Positions 1-6,049 of a stretch of 8,001 bases of DNA are shown here, one piece after another (within the stretch, counting starts at the first letter, position 1; each line of letters opens with the position of its first letter). The stretch comes from Planctomycetia bacterium (lineage in GTDB: Bacteria > Planctomycetota > Phycisphaerae > Phycisphaerales > UBA1924). The position numbers were made by a program, and so were the translations under genes. Location: assembly GCA_005776545.1 (NCBI GenBank), contig SXOY01000220.1:1-8001 (forward strand), read 5' to 3'. The notes under the pieces were generated by a model. The model was given only the letters and a program-made list of their open reading frames with translations, made no database searches and was not told the DNA's origin.

Positions 1-625
1 GATTTTCGGGATCGGTCTCGCGGGCGGTGCGGACGATGAGTTCGCGAGCGGCGGGCATTTGCGCATCAAGTCCACCCATGACCTGCACGGCGTTGAGCAT
101 GAGATTGAGCGCGGCTTGTTTCACTCGCTGCGAATCCATATCTGCAAGGAGCTTGCCGGGCGCAAGGTCAAGTCGCAGGCGGACTCCTGACTTTTCGGCC
201 TGGGGGAGGAAGAAATCAGCGAGTTCATCTACCGCGGTGTTGAGATCTGCGACTTTCATATCCAGCCGCAACTCGCCGGCGTATTCCAGAAAGTCCTGCA
301 AGATGCCGCGGAGACGATCGACTTCGCGCTTCAGGGAATGAAGACGTCGCGTCAACCTGCTCCGTTTTTCTTCATCGATCTCCAGTTCGTTCAATCCCTC
401 TTCGAGCAACTGGACATTGAGACCAAGCGTTGAGAGCGGGTTTTTGATTTCATGGGCAAGGCCGCCGGTCATGGCACCGATCTCAGCGAGACGCTCGGCG
501 GAGCGGGCACGCCGCTCGGCTACGAGAGTTCTGGCAAGGCTGCGGCGAATAAGCAGGCGCGAAGCAAGTGCTGTCGCGAGCATGCCGAGGATGAAACCGG
601 TAAGTAGCCAGAGGAATGGGGACAC
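1..625 (-). CDS. Membrane-anchored sensor histidine kinase, N-terminal part (cut by window edge)
   Basis: A two-component histidine kinase, of which 208 residues are visible; the ATP-binding core continues past the left edge. Seen: a single hydrophobic segment at about residues 3-25 (FLWLLTGFILGMLATAL), a short basic and charged linker, the phosphoacceptor H-box GLAHEIKNPLS with His58, a HisKA-type dimerisation coiled coil to about 120, and the start of the ATPase domain with an N-box (LNLMLNAV, Asn178). The H-box resembles NtrB/ZraS-like kinases. Only about 57 residues precede the His, so there is no room for a periplasmic sensor, PAS or HAMP domain. The start chosen is GTG at 625, the first possible start after an in-frame TAA. 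It keeps the membrane segment but has no clear Shine-Dalgarno sequence. A later ATG at 583 is possible but would split the membrane helix. It lies 6 bases after the cold-shock gene, so coupled translation is inferred. The response regulator is not in view. Confidence 0.88.
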   Translation of the reverse strand, partial: MSPFLWLLTGFILGMLATALASRLLIRRSLARTLVAERRARSAERLAEIGAMTGGLAHEIKNPLSTLGLNVQLLEEGLNELEIDEEKRSRLTRRLHSLKREVDRLRGILQDFLEYAGELRLDMKVADLNTAVDELADFFLPQAEKSGVRLRLDLAPGKLLADMDSQRVKQAALNLMLNAVQVMGGLDAQMPAARELIVRTARETDPEN

Positions 626-631
626 GCAGGA

Positions 632-955
632 TTATCGCCGCGGAGTTCGCAGGTGGAGCGGTTTTGCGGGAACTTTTACAACAGAAGAATCTGAGCCGCG
701 AGCGACTTTGGTGGCTTTCCATCCTTTTTCAGTCTTTTGAGCGGAATAGACAACGGTGCTGCCATCTTTGAGAGCGCGGAAACCATCTCCAACAATGACC
801 TGGAAGTGAACAAAAATATCCTGACCCTGTGGCCCGACGATAAATCCAAATCCCTTGCGAGGATCAAACCACTTTACTACACCTTCGATATGTTCAAGGA
901 AATCTGTAGACGCACTTGCAGCGGGGTCTGGCAGTGAGCCTGGATTATCAACCAT
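632..955 (-). CDS. Cold-shock domain protein (CspA family) with N- and C-terminal extensions
   Basis: Predicted cytoplasmic single-stranded nucleic-acid-binding protein (RNA chaperone type) of 107 residues. The cold-shock domain spans about residues 23-85. It carries RNP1 (KGFGFI, 34-39) and RNP2 (DIFVHF, 46-51), with the aromatic residues that stack on bases, after the WFDP turn. Typical CspA proteins are 65-75 residues. This one adds about 22 residues rich in Pro, Ala and Ser in front, and about 20 behind ending in a basic tail (LHLRTPRR). The start is ATG at 955 because GAGG lies about 7 bases upstream. The frame also opens at a TTG (985), but an AGAGG sits directly against that codon, too close to work. 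It is followed in the same frame by the histidine kinase, and is separated from pnp by a terminator and its own candidate promoter. Family assignment is firm; whether it is cold-induced is unknown. Confidence 0.9.
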   Translation of the reverse strand: MVDNPGSLPDPAASASTDFLEHIEGVVKWFDPRKGFGFIVGPQGQDIFVHFQVIVGDGFRALKDGSTVVYSAQKTEKGWKATKVARGSDSSVVKVPAKPLHLRTPRR

Positions 956-993
956 GACACACCTCGGGAGAGAGGGCTGATCCAACCTCTACT

Positions 994-1021
994 AGATTAA
1001 CAGGTTTAATGAATCCGTCAA
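994..1021 (-). promoter_or_regulatory. Candidate sigma70 promoter for the cold-shock protein/kinase operon
   Basis: On the minus strand, TTGACG (1021-1016, five of six to the -35 consensus) is followed after 16 bases by TAATCT (999-994, three of six to the -10). This lies just past the pnp terminator and would give a leader of only about 32 bases before the ATG at 955. The -10 match is weak, so this is a prediction by position and -35 quality. Confidence 0.4.
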
Positions 1022-1033
1022 ATCGCGAAGATG

Positions 1034-1072
1034 CTAATAAAAAACAAACAGGCAGGAATTTCTCCTGCCTGT
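1034..1072 (-). terminator. Rho-independent terminator of the rpsO-pnp operon
   Basis: A perfect 10-bp inverted repeat (1048-1057 with 1063-1072, stem ACAGGCAGGA) encloses a 5-base loop. Read on the minus strand it is followed by TTTGTTTTTTAT. It begins 35 bases after the pnp stop codon. The T-run exists only on the minus-strand side, so it ends pnp transcription and separates it from the cold-shock gene. Confidence 0.92.
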
Positions 1073-1107
1073 AAGAATGAAGATGTTGGAATTGATCAGG
1101 CGCGTGA

Positions 1108-3276
1108 TCAGACTGGCGCGGCCGTCTTGGCCCGTTCTTCCATCAGAACAGCCTTGCGGCTGAGTTTGATGCGGCCCTGTTCGTCGACCAGGATGACCTT
1201 GACCTTCACGATGTCGCCGATGCGGACGACATCGCCAACGGACTTGACGAATCCTTCGGCAAGTTCGGAAACGTGGCACATGCCATCGGTTCCGGGTGCA
1301 AGCTCGATGAATGCGCCGAAGTCTTTGGTGCTGACGACCTTGCCGTTGTAGATCTGGCCGACCTTGATCTCTTCGCAGAGAGCTTCGATCTCAGCGCGAG
1401 CGCCCATGAGACTTTCGCGATCGGCGGAAGCGACCTGAACGGTGCCGTCGTCGGAGACGTCGATGGTGACCTGGTACTTGTCCTGGAGACCACGGATCAT
1501 CTTGCCGCCGGGGCCGATGAGTTTGCCGATCTTTTCGGGATCGATCTTGAGAGTTGCGATGCGAGGCGCGAAAGAGCTGATTTCAGCGCGTGGCGTGGTC
1601 ATGGTCTTTTCCATCTCGCCGATGATGAAGATGCGACCTTCGCGAGCCTGGTCGAGTGAGATGCGAACCTGGGGAAGAGTGAGGCCGCGGGCCTTGAGAT
1701 CGAGCTGGATGCCGGTGATGCCATCGCGGGTACCGGCGACCTTGAAGTCCATATCGCCGTAGTAATCTTCTTCGCCGATGATGTCGGTGACGAAGAGTTC
1801 GCGGCCGGAATCATCGCTGAAACGACCAACTGAGATACCTGCGCACATTGCTTTGATAGGGACACCTGCGTCCATGAGGGAGAGGCAGCCGCCGCAGACT
1901 GAGGCTTGTGAGGTTGAGCCGTTGGACTCGGTGATTTCGCTGACAAGGCGGATGGTGTAGGGGAACTCTTCTGGTGAGGGGAGAATACCCATGAGTGAGC
2001 GTTCGGCGAGTGCGCCGTGGCCGATTTCGCGGCGACCGGGTGAACCGACTCGCTTTACTTCGCCGACCGAGTAGGGCGGGACGTTGTAATGGTGTGTGAA
2101 TTTTTTGGAATATTCGGGGAGGAGGCCATCGATGATCTGCTCATCTTTGCCGGTACCGAGCGTGCAGGTGACGATCGCCTGAGTTTCGCCGCGGGCGAAG
2201 AGGGCCGAGCCGTGCGTGCGTTTGATGAAACCGACTTCGGAAGAAATCGGGCGGATTTCCTTGAGTCCGCGGCCATCGGTGCGGATGCCGGTGTCGAGCA
2301 CTGCGCGACGGGTGAGCTTTTCATCGAGGCGTGAGTACGCGACCTTTGCCATGGTGCGGTTGTTTACCGAGGTCTGATAGTCTGCGGTCGTGCCCGTGGT
2401 TTTGAGCGCGAAGTGCGAGTCGAGCATCTTGGACTTGATCTCGTCGATCTTGGTGTTGCGTTCTTTTTTGCCCGCGATTTTGCGAGCCTGGGCCAAGTCT
2501 TTTTCGCAGACTGTGGTAACGGTTGCCATGATCTCATCGCTGGGGAGGTAGAGAGTCTTGGGCATGACCTTGGTCTTGCCGCATTTGGCGACGAGCTGGT
2601 TGATGAGGTCAACGATTTCCTGGACGTATTTTTCGCCGAAGACGACTGCGGCGAAGACGCCATCTTCATCGACTTCAGCTGCGCCGAGTTCGATCATGTT
2701 GATGCCGTCTTTGTGACCAGCGATGACGAGATCGAGATCGCTGAAGTCCATCTGCGTGACGGTGGGGTTGATGACGAACTGCGGGCCATCATCGGTGTGC
2801 AAGCGTGCAACGCGAACGGTGGCAACGGGAAGTTCCATCGGGATTTCGGAGATCGCCAAGCAGGCTGAGGAGCCGATGCAGGCGAGAATGTCTGTGTCGT
2901 TTTCCTGATCGTGGCCGAGCACGAGGGCTTGGATGAGGACTTCATCGATGTAGCCATCGGGGAAGAGGGGACGGATCGGGCGATCGATCATTCTCATGGT
3001 GAGAATTTCGCGCTCGTTGGGGGCACCTTCGCGTTTGCGGAAGCCGCCGGGGAACTTGCCCGCCGCGGCAGCGCGTTCGCGGTAATCAACGGTGAGGGGG
3101 AAGAAATCGAGGCCTTCGCGTGGGTTGGCGCGAACGCATGCGCAGAGGACGCTGGACTCGCCATAGGTGACGATGACCGCGCCGGAGGCCTGCTTGGCGA
3201 TTTTGCCGGTTTCGATTGTGAGAGTGCGACCACCGATCTCGCGGGAGACCGACACGGATCCTTCGAACATTTTCAT
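1108..3276 (-). CDS. pnp: Polyribonucleotide nucleotidyltransferase (PNPase)
   Basis: Processive 3'-to-5' exoribonuclease that uses phosphate to release nucleoside diphosphates, and can run in reverse to add tails. It is a trimeric cytoplasmic enzyme and often part of the degradosome. Its 722 residues match the family length. In order: first RNase PH domain (about 10-145, with FFPLTVDYRERAAAAGKFPGGF at 58-79), linking helical domain (about 240-320), second RNase PH domain (about 325-555), KH domain with the GPGG loop (about 570-630) and S1 domain (about 638-707). Asp504, Asp510 and Lys512 in EEDYYGDMDFK fit the catalytic Asp486, Asp492 and Lys494 of E. coli PNPase. The start is ATG at 3276 (MKMFEG), with AGAGG 9 bases upstream. 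The frame is open further (ATG at 3297 and 3318), but those extra residues are not typical. It lies downstream of rpsO as in many bacteria. In E. coli PNPase represses itself through its leader; that is not shown here. Confidence 0.98.
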   Translation of the reverse strand: MKMFEGSVSVSREIGGRTLTIETGKIAKQASGAVIVTYGESSVLCACVRANPREGLDFFPLTVDYRERAAAAGKFPGGFRKREGAPNEREILTMRMIDRPIRPLFPDGYIDEVLIQALVLGHDQENDTDILACIGSSACLAISEIPMELPVATVRVARLHTDDGPQFVINPTVTQMDFSDLDLVIAGHKDGINMIELGAAEVDEDGVFAAVVFGEKYVQEIVDLINQLVAKCGKTKVMPKTLYLPSDEIMATVTTVCEKDLAQARKIAGKKERNTKIDEIKSKMLDSHFALKTTGTTADYQTSVNNRTMAKVAYSRLDEKLTRRAVLDTGIRTDGRGLKEIRPISSEVGFIKRTHGSALFARGETQAIVTCTLGTGKDEQIIDGLLPEYSKKFTHHYNVPPYSVGEVKRVGSPGRREIGHGALAERSLMGILPSPEEFPYTIRLVSEITESNGSTSQASVCGGCLSLMDAGVPIKAMCAGISVGRFSDDSGRELFVTDIIGEEDYYGDMDFKVAGTRDGITGIQLDLKARGLTLPQVRISLDQAREGRIFIIGEMEKTMTTPRAEISSFAPRIATLKIDPEKIGKLIGPGGKMIRGLQDKYQVTIDVSDDGTVQVASADRESLMGARAEIEALCEEIKVGQIYNGKVVSTKDFGAFIELAPGTDGMCHVSELAEGFVKSVGDVVRIGDIVKVKVILVDEQGRIKLSRKAVLMEERAKTAAPV

Positions 3277-3493
3277 ATAAAACAACCTCTCGAGCATCTC
3301 TAGCGGATGTTCGCACAACCGTGATGGCCGAGTGCATCAAACCGGGAGCGAACAACTCAGTTCTAATCCAGACGCTCCCCAACTCGCAGAGGCTTGGGGC
3401 AAAGGAGCGCGAGTGAAGAATCACAGTCGCTTTTTTGCCTCCGGCCGCTCGACAGGGAAAGCCAGGACGGAAACGAAAACCAATTTACGAAAG
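3277..3493 (-). promoter_or_regulatory. pnp leader (between the rpsO-pnp hairpin and the pnp start)
   Basis: About 217 bases without a convincing gene. Two incompatible pairings are visible: 3373-3382 can pair with 3394-3397 plus 3404-3409 (CGCTCC with GGAGCG, extended by CCAA with TTGG), whereas 3382-3387 can pair with 3409-3414 (ACTCGC with GCGAGT). The leader of E. coli pnp is known to be cut by RNase III and to mediate autoregulation. A comparable role here is inference from position only. I saw no clear promoter in this stretch. Confidence 0.35.
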
Positions 3494-3523
3494 CGGCCCG
3501 TCCATTTTTCAATGAACGGGCCG
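3494..3523 (-). terminator. rpsO-pnp intercistronic hairpin (attenuator or RNase III site)
   Basis: An inverted repeat of 13 bp (3494-3506 with 3511-3523, GGCCCGT core, one G-T wobble) begins 9 bases after the rpsO stop. On the minus-strand RNA the four-base loop is GAAA, a stable GNRA tetraloop. The bases that follow (CTTTCG, then an AT-rich stretch and TTTTCGTTT) form only a broken T-tract. It may therefore be a partial terminator that lets some transcription reach pnp, or an mRNA-stabilising or RNase III processing hairpin. In E. coli the same interval holds a terminator and an RNase III site. The hairpin itself is certain; its role is inferred. Confidence 0.75.
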
Positions 3524-3532
3524 TGAAAGTTC

Positions 3533-3802
3533 TTACTTGCGGAGTTCGAGCCGCTTGATGAGTGATTTGTACGAATCTGGACTGATTCGAGCGAGATACT
3601 TCAAGAGGCGGTTGCGACGACCGACCATGCCAACCAAGCCCTTGCGGCTGTGATGATCTTTGTCGTGGCTCTTGAGGTGTTCGGCGACTTCCTTGATCTT
3701 TGCAGTGAGCATGGAAATCTGCACTTCGGGCGACCCGGTGTCAGTTGGGTGGCGGCGAGCGGTAGAAACTACTTGAATCTTGTGTTCTGCGAGAAGTGCC
3801 AT
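3533..3802 (-). CDS. rpsO: 30S ribosomal protein S15
   Basis: Primary-binding protein of the small ribosomal subunit that contacts the central-domain three-way junction of 16S rRNA and nucleates S6, S18, S11 and S21 assembly. At 89 residues it has exactly the usual length. The family motifs are present: DTGSPEVQI (21-29), the rRNA-contacting KDHHSRKGL (48-56) and the RRNRLLKYL helix (62-70). The start is ATG at 3802 with AAGAGGA about 10 bases upstream. It is the first gene of the conserved rpsO-pnp pair, divergent from the chemoreceptor. S15 commonly represses its own translation by binding its mRNA leader. A possible pairing over the ribosome-binding site is described separately. Confidence 0.98.
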   Translation of the reverse strand: MALLAEHKIQVVSTARRHPTDTGSPEVQISMLTAKIKEVAEHLKSHDKDHHSRKGLVGMVGRRNRLLKYLARISPDSYKSLIKRLELRK

Positions 3803-3811
3803 TGCGTACAG

Positions 3812-3856
3812 ATCCTCTTAATTTGGGAGGGGAGTTTAGACGTGAGGGGAGAGGAT
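3812..3856 (-). promoter_or_regulatory. Possible ribosome-binding-site-sequestering stem in the rpsO leader
   Basis: The Shine-Dalgarno region of rpsO (AGAGGAT, 3818-3812 on the minus strand) is perfectly complementary over 7 bases to ATCCTCT at 3856-3850, enclosing a 31-base loop. The loop holds further CCCCTC tracts that could compete for the same site. S15 leaders in several bacterial groups control translation through structures of different shapes. That this one does so is inference. Confidence 0.3.
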
Positions 3857-3975
3857 TGCAAGGGGACAGGTGAAAGGCGGCGAAGACTGCGGAATCTAAG
3901 GAGTTCTTGATTAGCAACGCTTGGATTATTGTAAACCGATTTTTGAACGAAGGATATTTGACCTAGAACTTGTTT

Positions 3976-3981
3976 ATTATA
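3976..3981 (-). promoter_or_regulatory. Candidate -10 element for rpsO
   Basis: A perfect TATAAT is present on the minus strand, but no matching -35 box lies 16-19 bases upstream (TCAGAG at 17). A second, weaker TACAAT lies at 3933-3928. Use of the first would give an rpsO leader of about 165 bases, long enough for autoregulatory structure. The evidence is a single hexamer, so confidence is low. Confidence 0.28.
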
Positions 3982-4283
3982 GGACGTTAGCGGGTGATCT
4001 CTGACGTGTTCGCACTATGATGGGGTTGCATTGATCGGTGGCTAGGTCATATTGATACAACTCTCGGTAAGCCAAGGAATCCCGGTCCCTCAATATGTGC
4101 ATGCCGCATTGATGAACCTCTTTTGAATTTCAAATTCTGAGAACGCAACGCGTCCGAGTAATTGATTCCCAATTCACCAGAAATTGTAAAGTTCATAAAG
4201 CAACTGAAGTCGGGTTAATTCAGGACCGATTTGTCCGGTATTACGGCCTGCGTGGGCCAAGCATCTCTTCAGTTGGAGTACAT
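3982..4283. other. Non-coding upstream region of the chemoreceptor gene
   Basis: About 300 bases that are more AT-rich than the flanking genes, with no plausible gene on either strand. A small AT palindrome (TTTGAA-T-TTCAAA) lies near 4120-4134, and two short GC hairpins near 4223-4234 (GGAC/GTCC) and 4245-4258 (GGCC/GGCC). Weak sigma70-like pairs exist, such as TTGATA at 4052-4057 with AGGAAT at 4075-4080, but none is good enough to name as the promoter. No sigma54 site, convincing sigma28 site or recognisable riboswitch was found. Confidence 0.5.
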
Positions 4284-5858
4284 ATGAGAATCGTCACCAA
4301 GCTTGTCGTTTCATTTGCAACTGTCATCGGGCTGAGCGCGATCATGGGAACCGTTGGATTGCGTGGGCTTACATCGGTTAGTAACGACCTGGAGTCAGTG
4401 GGAACGGTACGAGGACCAAGTATTGAACACTTGTTAACGATTCAGCAGGGGTTTTACGGAGTGCGTGCTGCCAATTCAGCACTGATGATCGAGTCGCTTC
4501 CAAAGGACAAACGGCCAGGGCAGATGGCGTTTCGAGAAGAGTCATTTGTTGACATCAAGCGAGGATGGGATCTCTACACCCCACTGCCGCAGACACCAGA
4601 GGCCAGCGAAATATGGGTGACGTTGGAACCCAAGTTCAAGGCATGGGAGCTCGCGGTCAAAGAGTTTGCTGCCGCACAGATTCAGTGGGACAAGACCAAA
4701 GAGGATGGGACTAATGCTGAGGGGATTGCTGCCGCACATACCAGTGTGAAGGCCAAATTCGGCGCGCTTGGGGGGCATTTTGGGGCGGTGAAATCCGAAC
4801 TCGATAAGCTCGTCAAGATCAACTCAACGCTCACGGCAGCGGCAACACAAAGCGGCCGCGAAGGAGCAGCGACAGCGAAAACTCTTATGGCTGGGGCATT
4901 GGGGACAATGGCGGTGCTGGGGAGCGTGCTTGCTGGGTTGATCTGCATCAATATCAGTCGATCGATCTCGGCAGTTGTATCGAGAGTTACTGAGATTCAG
5001 AGTTCCAACGACCTAACCAAACGCATTGATGTGAAATCTAACGATGAAGTTGGGAAGCTGGGAGTTGCGTTTAATGGCATGTTAACGACGCTGCAGAAAA
5101 TTATTTCTGAAGTGCGGTCTGGATCGATTCAGATTGACGCTGGTGGGCAACAGATTTCTGCCGCGAGTCAGTCGCTTGCACAAGGCGCCAGCGAACAGGC
5201 GAGCAGTTTGCAGCAGATCAGTGCATCGATGGAAGAGATGTCTGGTCAGACCCAGCAGAGTGCTGAGAATGCTCGTCAGGCTAATGCGCTGGCAATGGAA
5301 AGCAAGACATCGGCGGATCGTGGTCAGCAGGAAATGGTGCAAATGTCCAAGGCGGTCAATGAGATCAAGCAGTCAAGCTCAGAGATCTCAAAGATTATCA
5401 AGGTCATTGATGAAATCGCATTCCAGACCAACCTGTTGGCACTCAATGCAGCTGTGGAAGCGGCGCGAGCTGGTGAAGCTGGCAAAGGTTTTGCTGTTGT
5501 TGCTGAAGAAGTTCGCAATCTGGCACAACGTTCAGCGGAAGCCGCGAAGAACACTGCATCGATGATCGAGGAATCGGTCAAGCGTTCGGAGAACGGAGTG
5601 CAGATTGCCAATCGAGTGGGACTGTCACTTGAAGAAATCACTTCGGCGACCAACAAGGTGAACACATTGCTGGCAGAGATTGCCGCCGCTGCAAACGAGC
5701 AAGCAACGGGAATCGGGCAGGTCAGCCAGGGTGTCAGCCAGCTTGATCAGGTGACACAGCAAAATGCTGGTAACAGTGAAGAACTGGCATCGAGCGCGGA
5801 AGAGATGTCATCGCAAGTTTCAAGTTTGAATGATCTAGTTGCGCAGTTCAAAGTATGA
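4284..5858 (+). CDS. Methyl-accepting chemotaxis protein (transmembrane chemoreceptor)
   Basis: Inner-membrane receptor that senses a periplasmic signal and controls CheA kinase through CheW, setting flagellar (or pilus) behaviour. Of 524 residues: TM1 about 6-24; periplasmic helical domain about 27-198, resembling the four-helix-bundle class of ligand domain; TM2 about 201-224; HAMP about 225-278; and a long cytoplasmic coiled coil with the highly conserved hairpin tip [20 protein letters not shown] at 377-396, continuing [18 protein letters not shown] (397-414). Glu/Gln-rich stretches near 303-320 and 490-510 are likely methylation regions. The protein ends DLVAQFKV, without the C-terminal CheR-binding pentapeptide of Tar/Tsr. 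The ATG at 4284 has GGAG six bases upstream. No che or flagellar genes are adjacent, so it is an orphan receptor; the ligand is unknown. A terminator follows at 5987. Confidence 0.96.
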   Translation: MRIVTKLVVSFATVIGLSAIMGTVGLRGLTSVSNDLESVGTVRGPSIEHLLTIQQGFYGVRAANSALMIESLPKDKRPGQMAFREESFVDIKRGWDLYTPLPQTPEASEIWVTLEPKFKAWELAVKEFAAAQIQWDKTKEDGTNAEGIAAAHTSVKAKFGALGGHFGAVKSELDKLVKINSTLTAAATQSGREGAATAKTLMAGALGTMAVLGSVLAGLICINISRSISAVVSRVTEIQSSNDLTKRIDVKSNDEVGKLGVAFNGMLTTLQKIISEVRSGSIQIDAGGQQISAASQSLAQGASEQASSLQQISASMEEMSGQTQQSAENARQANALAMESKTSADRGQQEMVQMSKAVNEIKQSSSEISKIIKVIDEIAFQTNLLALNAAVEAARAGEAGKGFAVVAEEVRNLAQRSAEAAKNTASMIEESVKRSENGVQIANRVGLSLEEITSATNKVNTLLAEIAAAANEQATGIGQVSQGVSQLDQVTQQNAGNSEELASSAEEMSSQVSSLNDLVAQFKV

Positions 5859-5986
5859 AGCGAGGAGTCCTGTAAACTCCCCTCAGAAGTCGAGTTTCGT
5901 GAGCACCACCTTCAAATCGGTCACCGAGAGCGTCTTCAACGGCTTCGGGCATTAGGCACTTGGAAAACACAAGGCACGAATACACC
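5859..5986. other. Spacer after the chemoreceptor with short open frames on both strands
   Basis: A GTG at 5898 opens an 18-codon frame ending at TAG 5953-5955 whose codons nearly all end in C or G, unlike the chemoreceptor just before it. On the minus strand an ATG at 5952 opens 34 codons ending at TGA 5848-5850, running slightly into the 3' end of the chemoreceptor. Neither has a clear ribosome-binding site. I recognise neither peptide and do not call a gene. A decayed gene end or chance are both possible. Confidence 0.3.
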
Positions 5987-6022
5987 AGCCGTTCCGGCTT
6001 TACACCGGAGCGGCTTTTTCTT
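5987..6022 (+). terminator. Rho-independent terminator of the chemoreceptor gene
   Basis: An 11-bp stem (5987-5997 with 6005-6015, AGCCGTTCCGG pairing CCGGAGCGGCT with one G-T wobble) and a 7-base loop are followed on the plus strand by TTTTTCTT. The minus-strand side lacks a T-run, so it is a poor terminator for the convergent RDD gene. Confidence 0.9.
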
Positions 6023-6049
6023 GCGCGATTGCTCTAAAAAGTGCTCGGA

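Noticed and set aside
956..985. TTG start at 985 for the cold-shock protein
   Set aside because: Its AGAGG abuts the start codon with no spacing, whereas ATG at 955 has GAGG at good spacing.
1273..3303. Several long plus-strand open frames opposite pnp (for example 1273-1659, 2413-2868, 2911-3303)
   Set aside because: They are mirror frames of a highly conserved, codon-biased pnp gene and read as low-complexity acidic peptides without family motifs or ribosome-binding sites.
3332..3526. A 64-codon plus-strand frame in the rpsO-pnp intergenic region
   Set aside because: It runs through the intercistronic hairpin, has no ribosome-binding site, and its peptide is not recognisable.
4189..4218. 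TAAAGTTC resembling a flagellar sigma28 -35 box upstream of the chemoreceptor
   Set aside because: No GCCGATAA-like element occurs at the required spacing; the nearest similar sequence is offset by several bases.
4100..4283. Possible c-di-GMP riboswitch before the chemoreceptor
   Set aside because: The conserved core sequence and tetraloop/receptor of the GEMM class are absent, and the visible hairpins are only about 4 bp.
5987..6022. The hairpin as a bidirectional terminator for the convergent RDD gene
   Set aside because: On the minus strand the stem is followed by GGTGTATTCG rather than a T-run, so there is support for plus-strand termination only.
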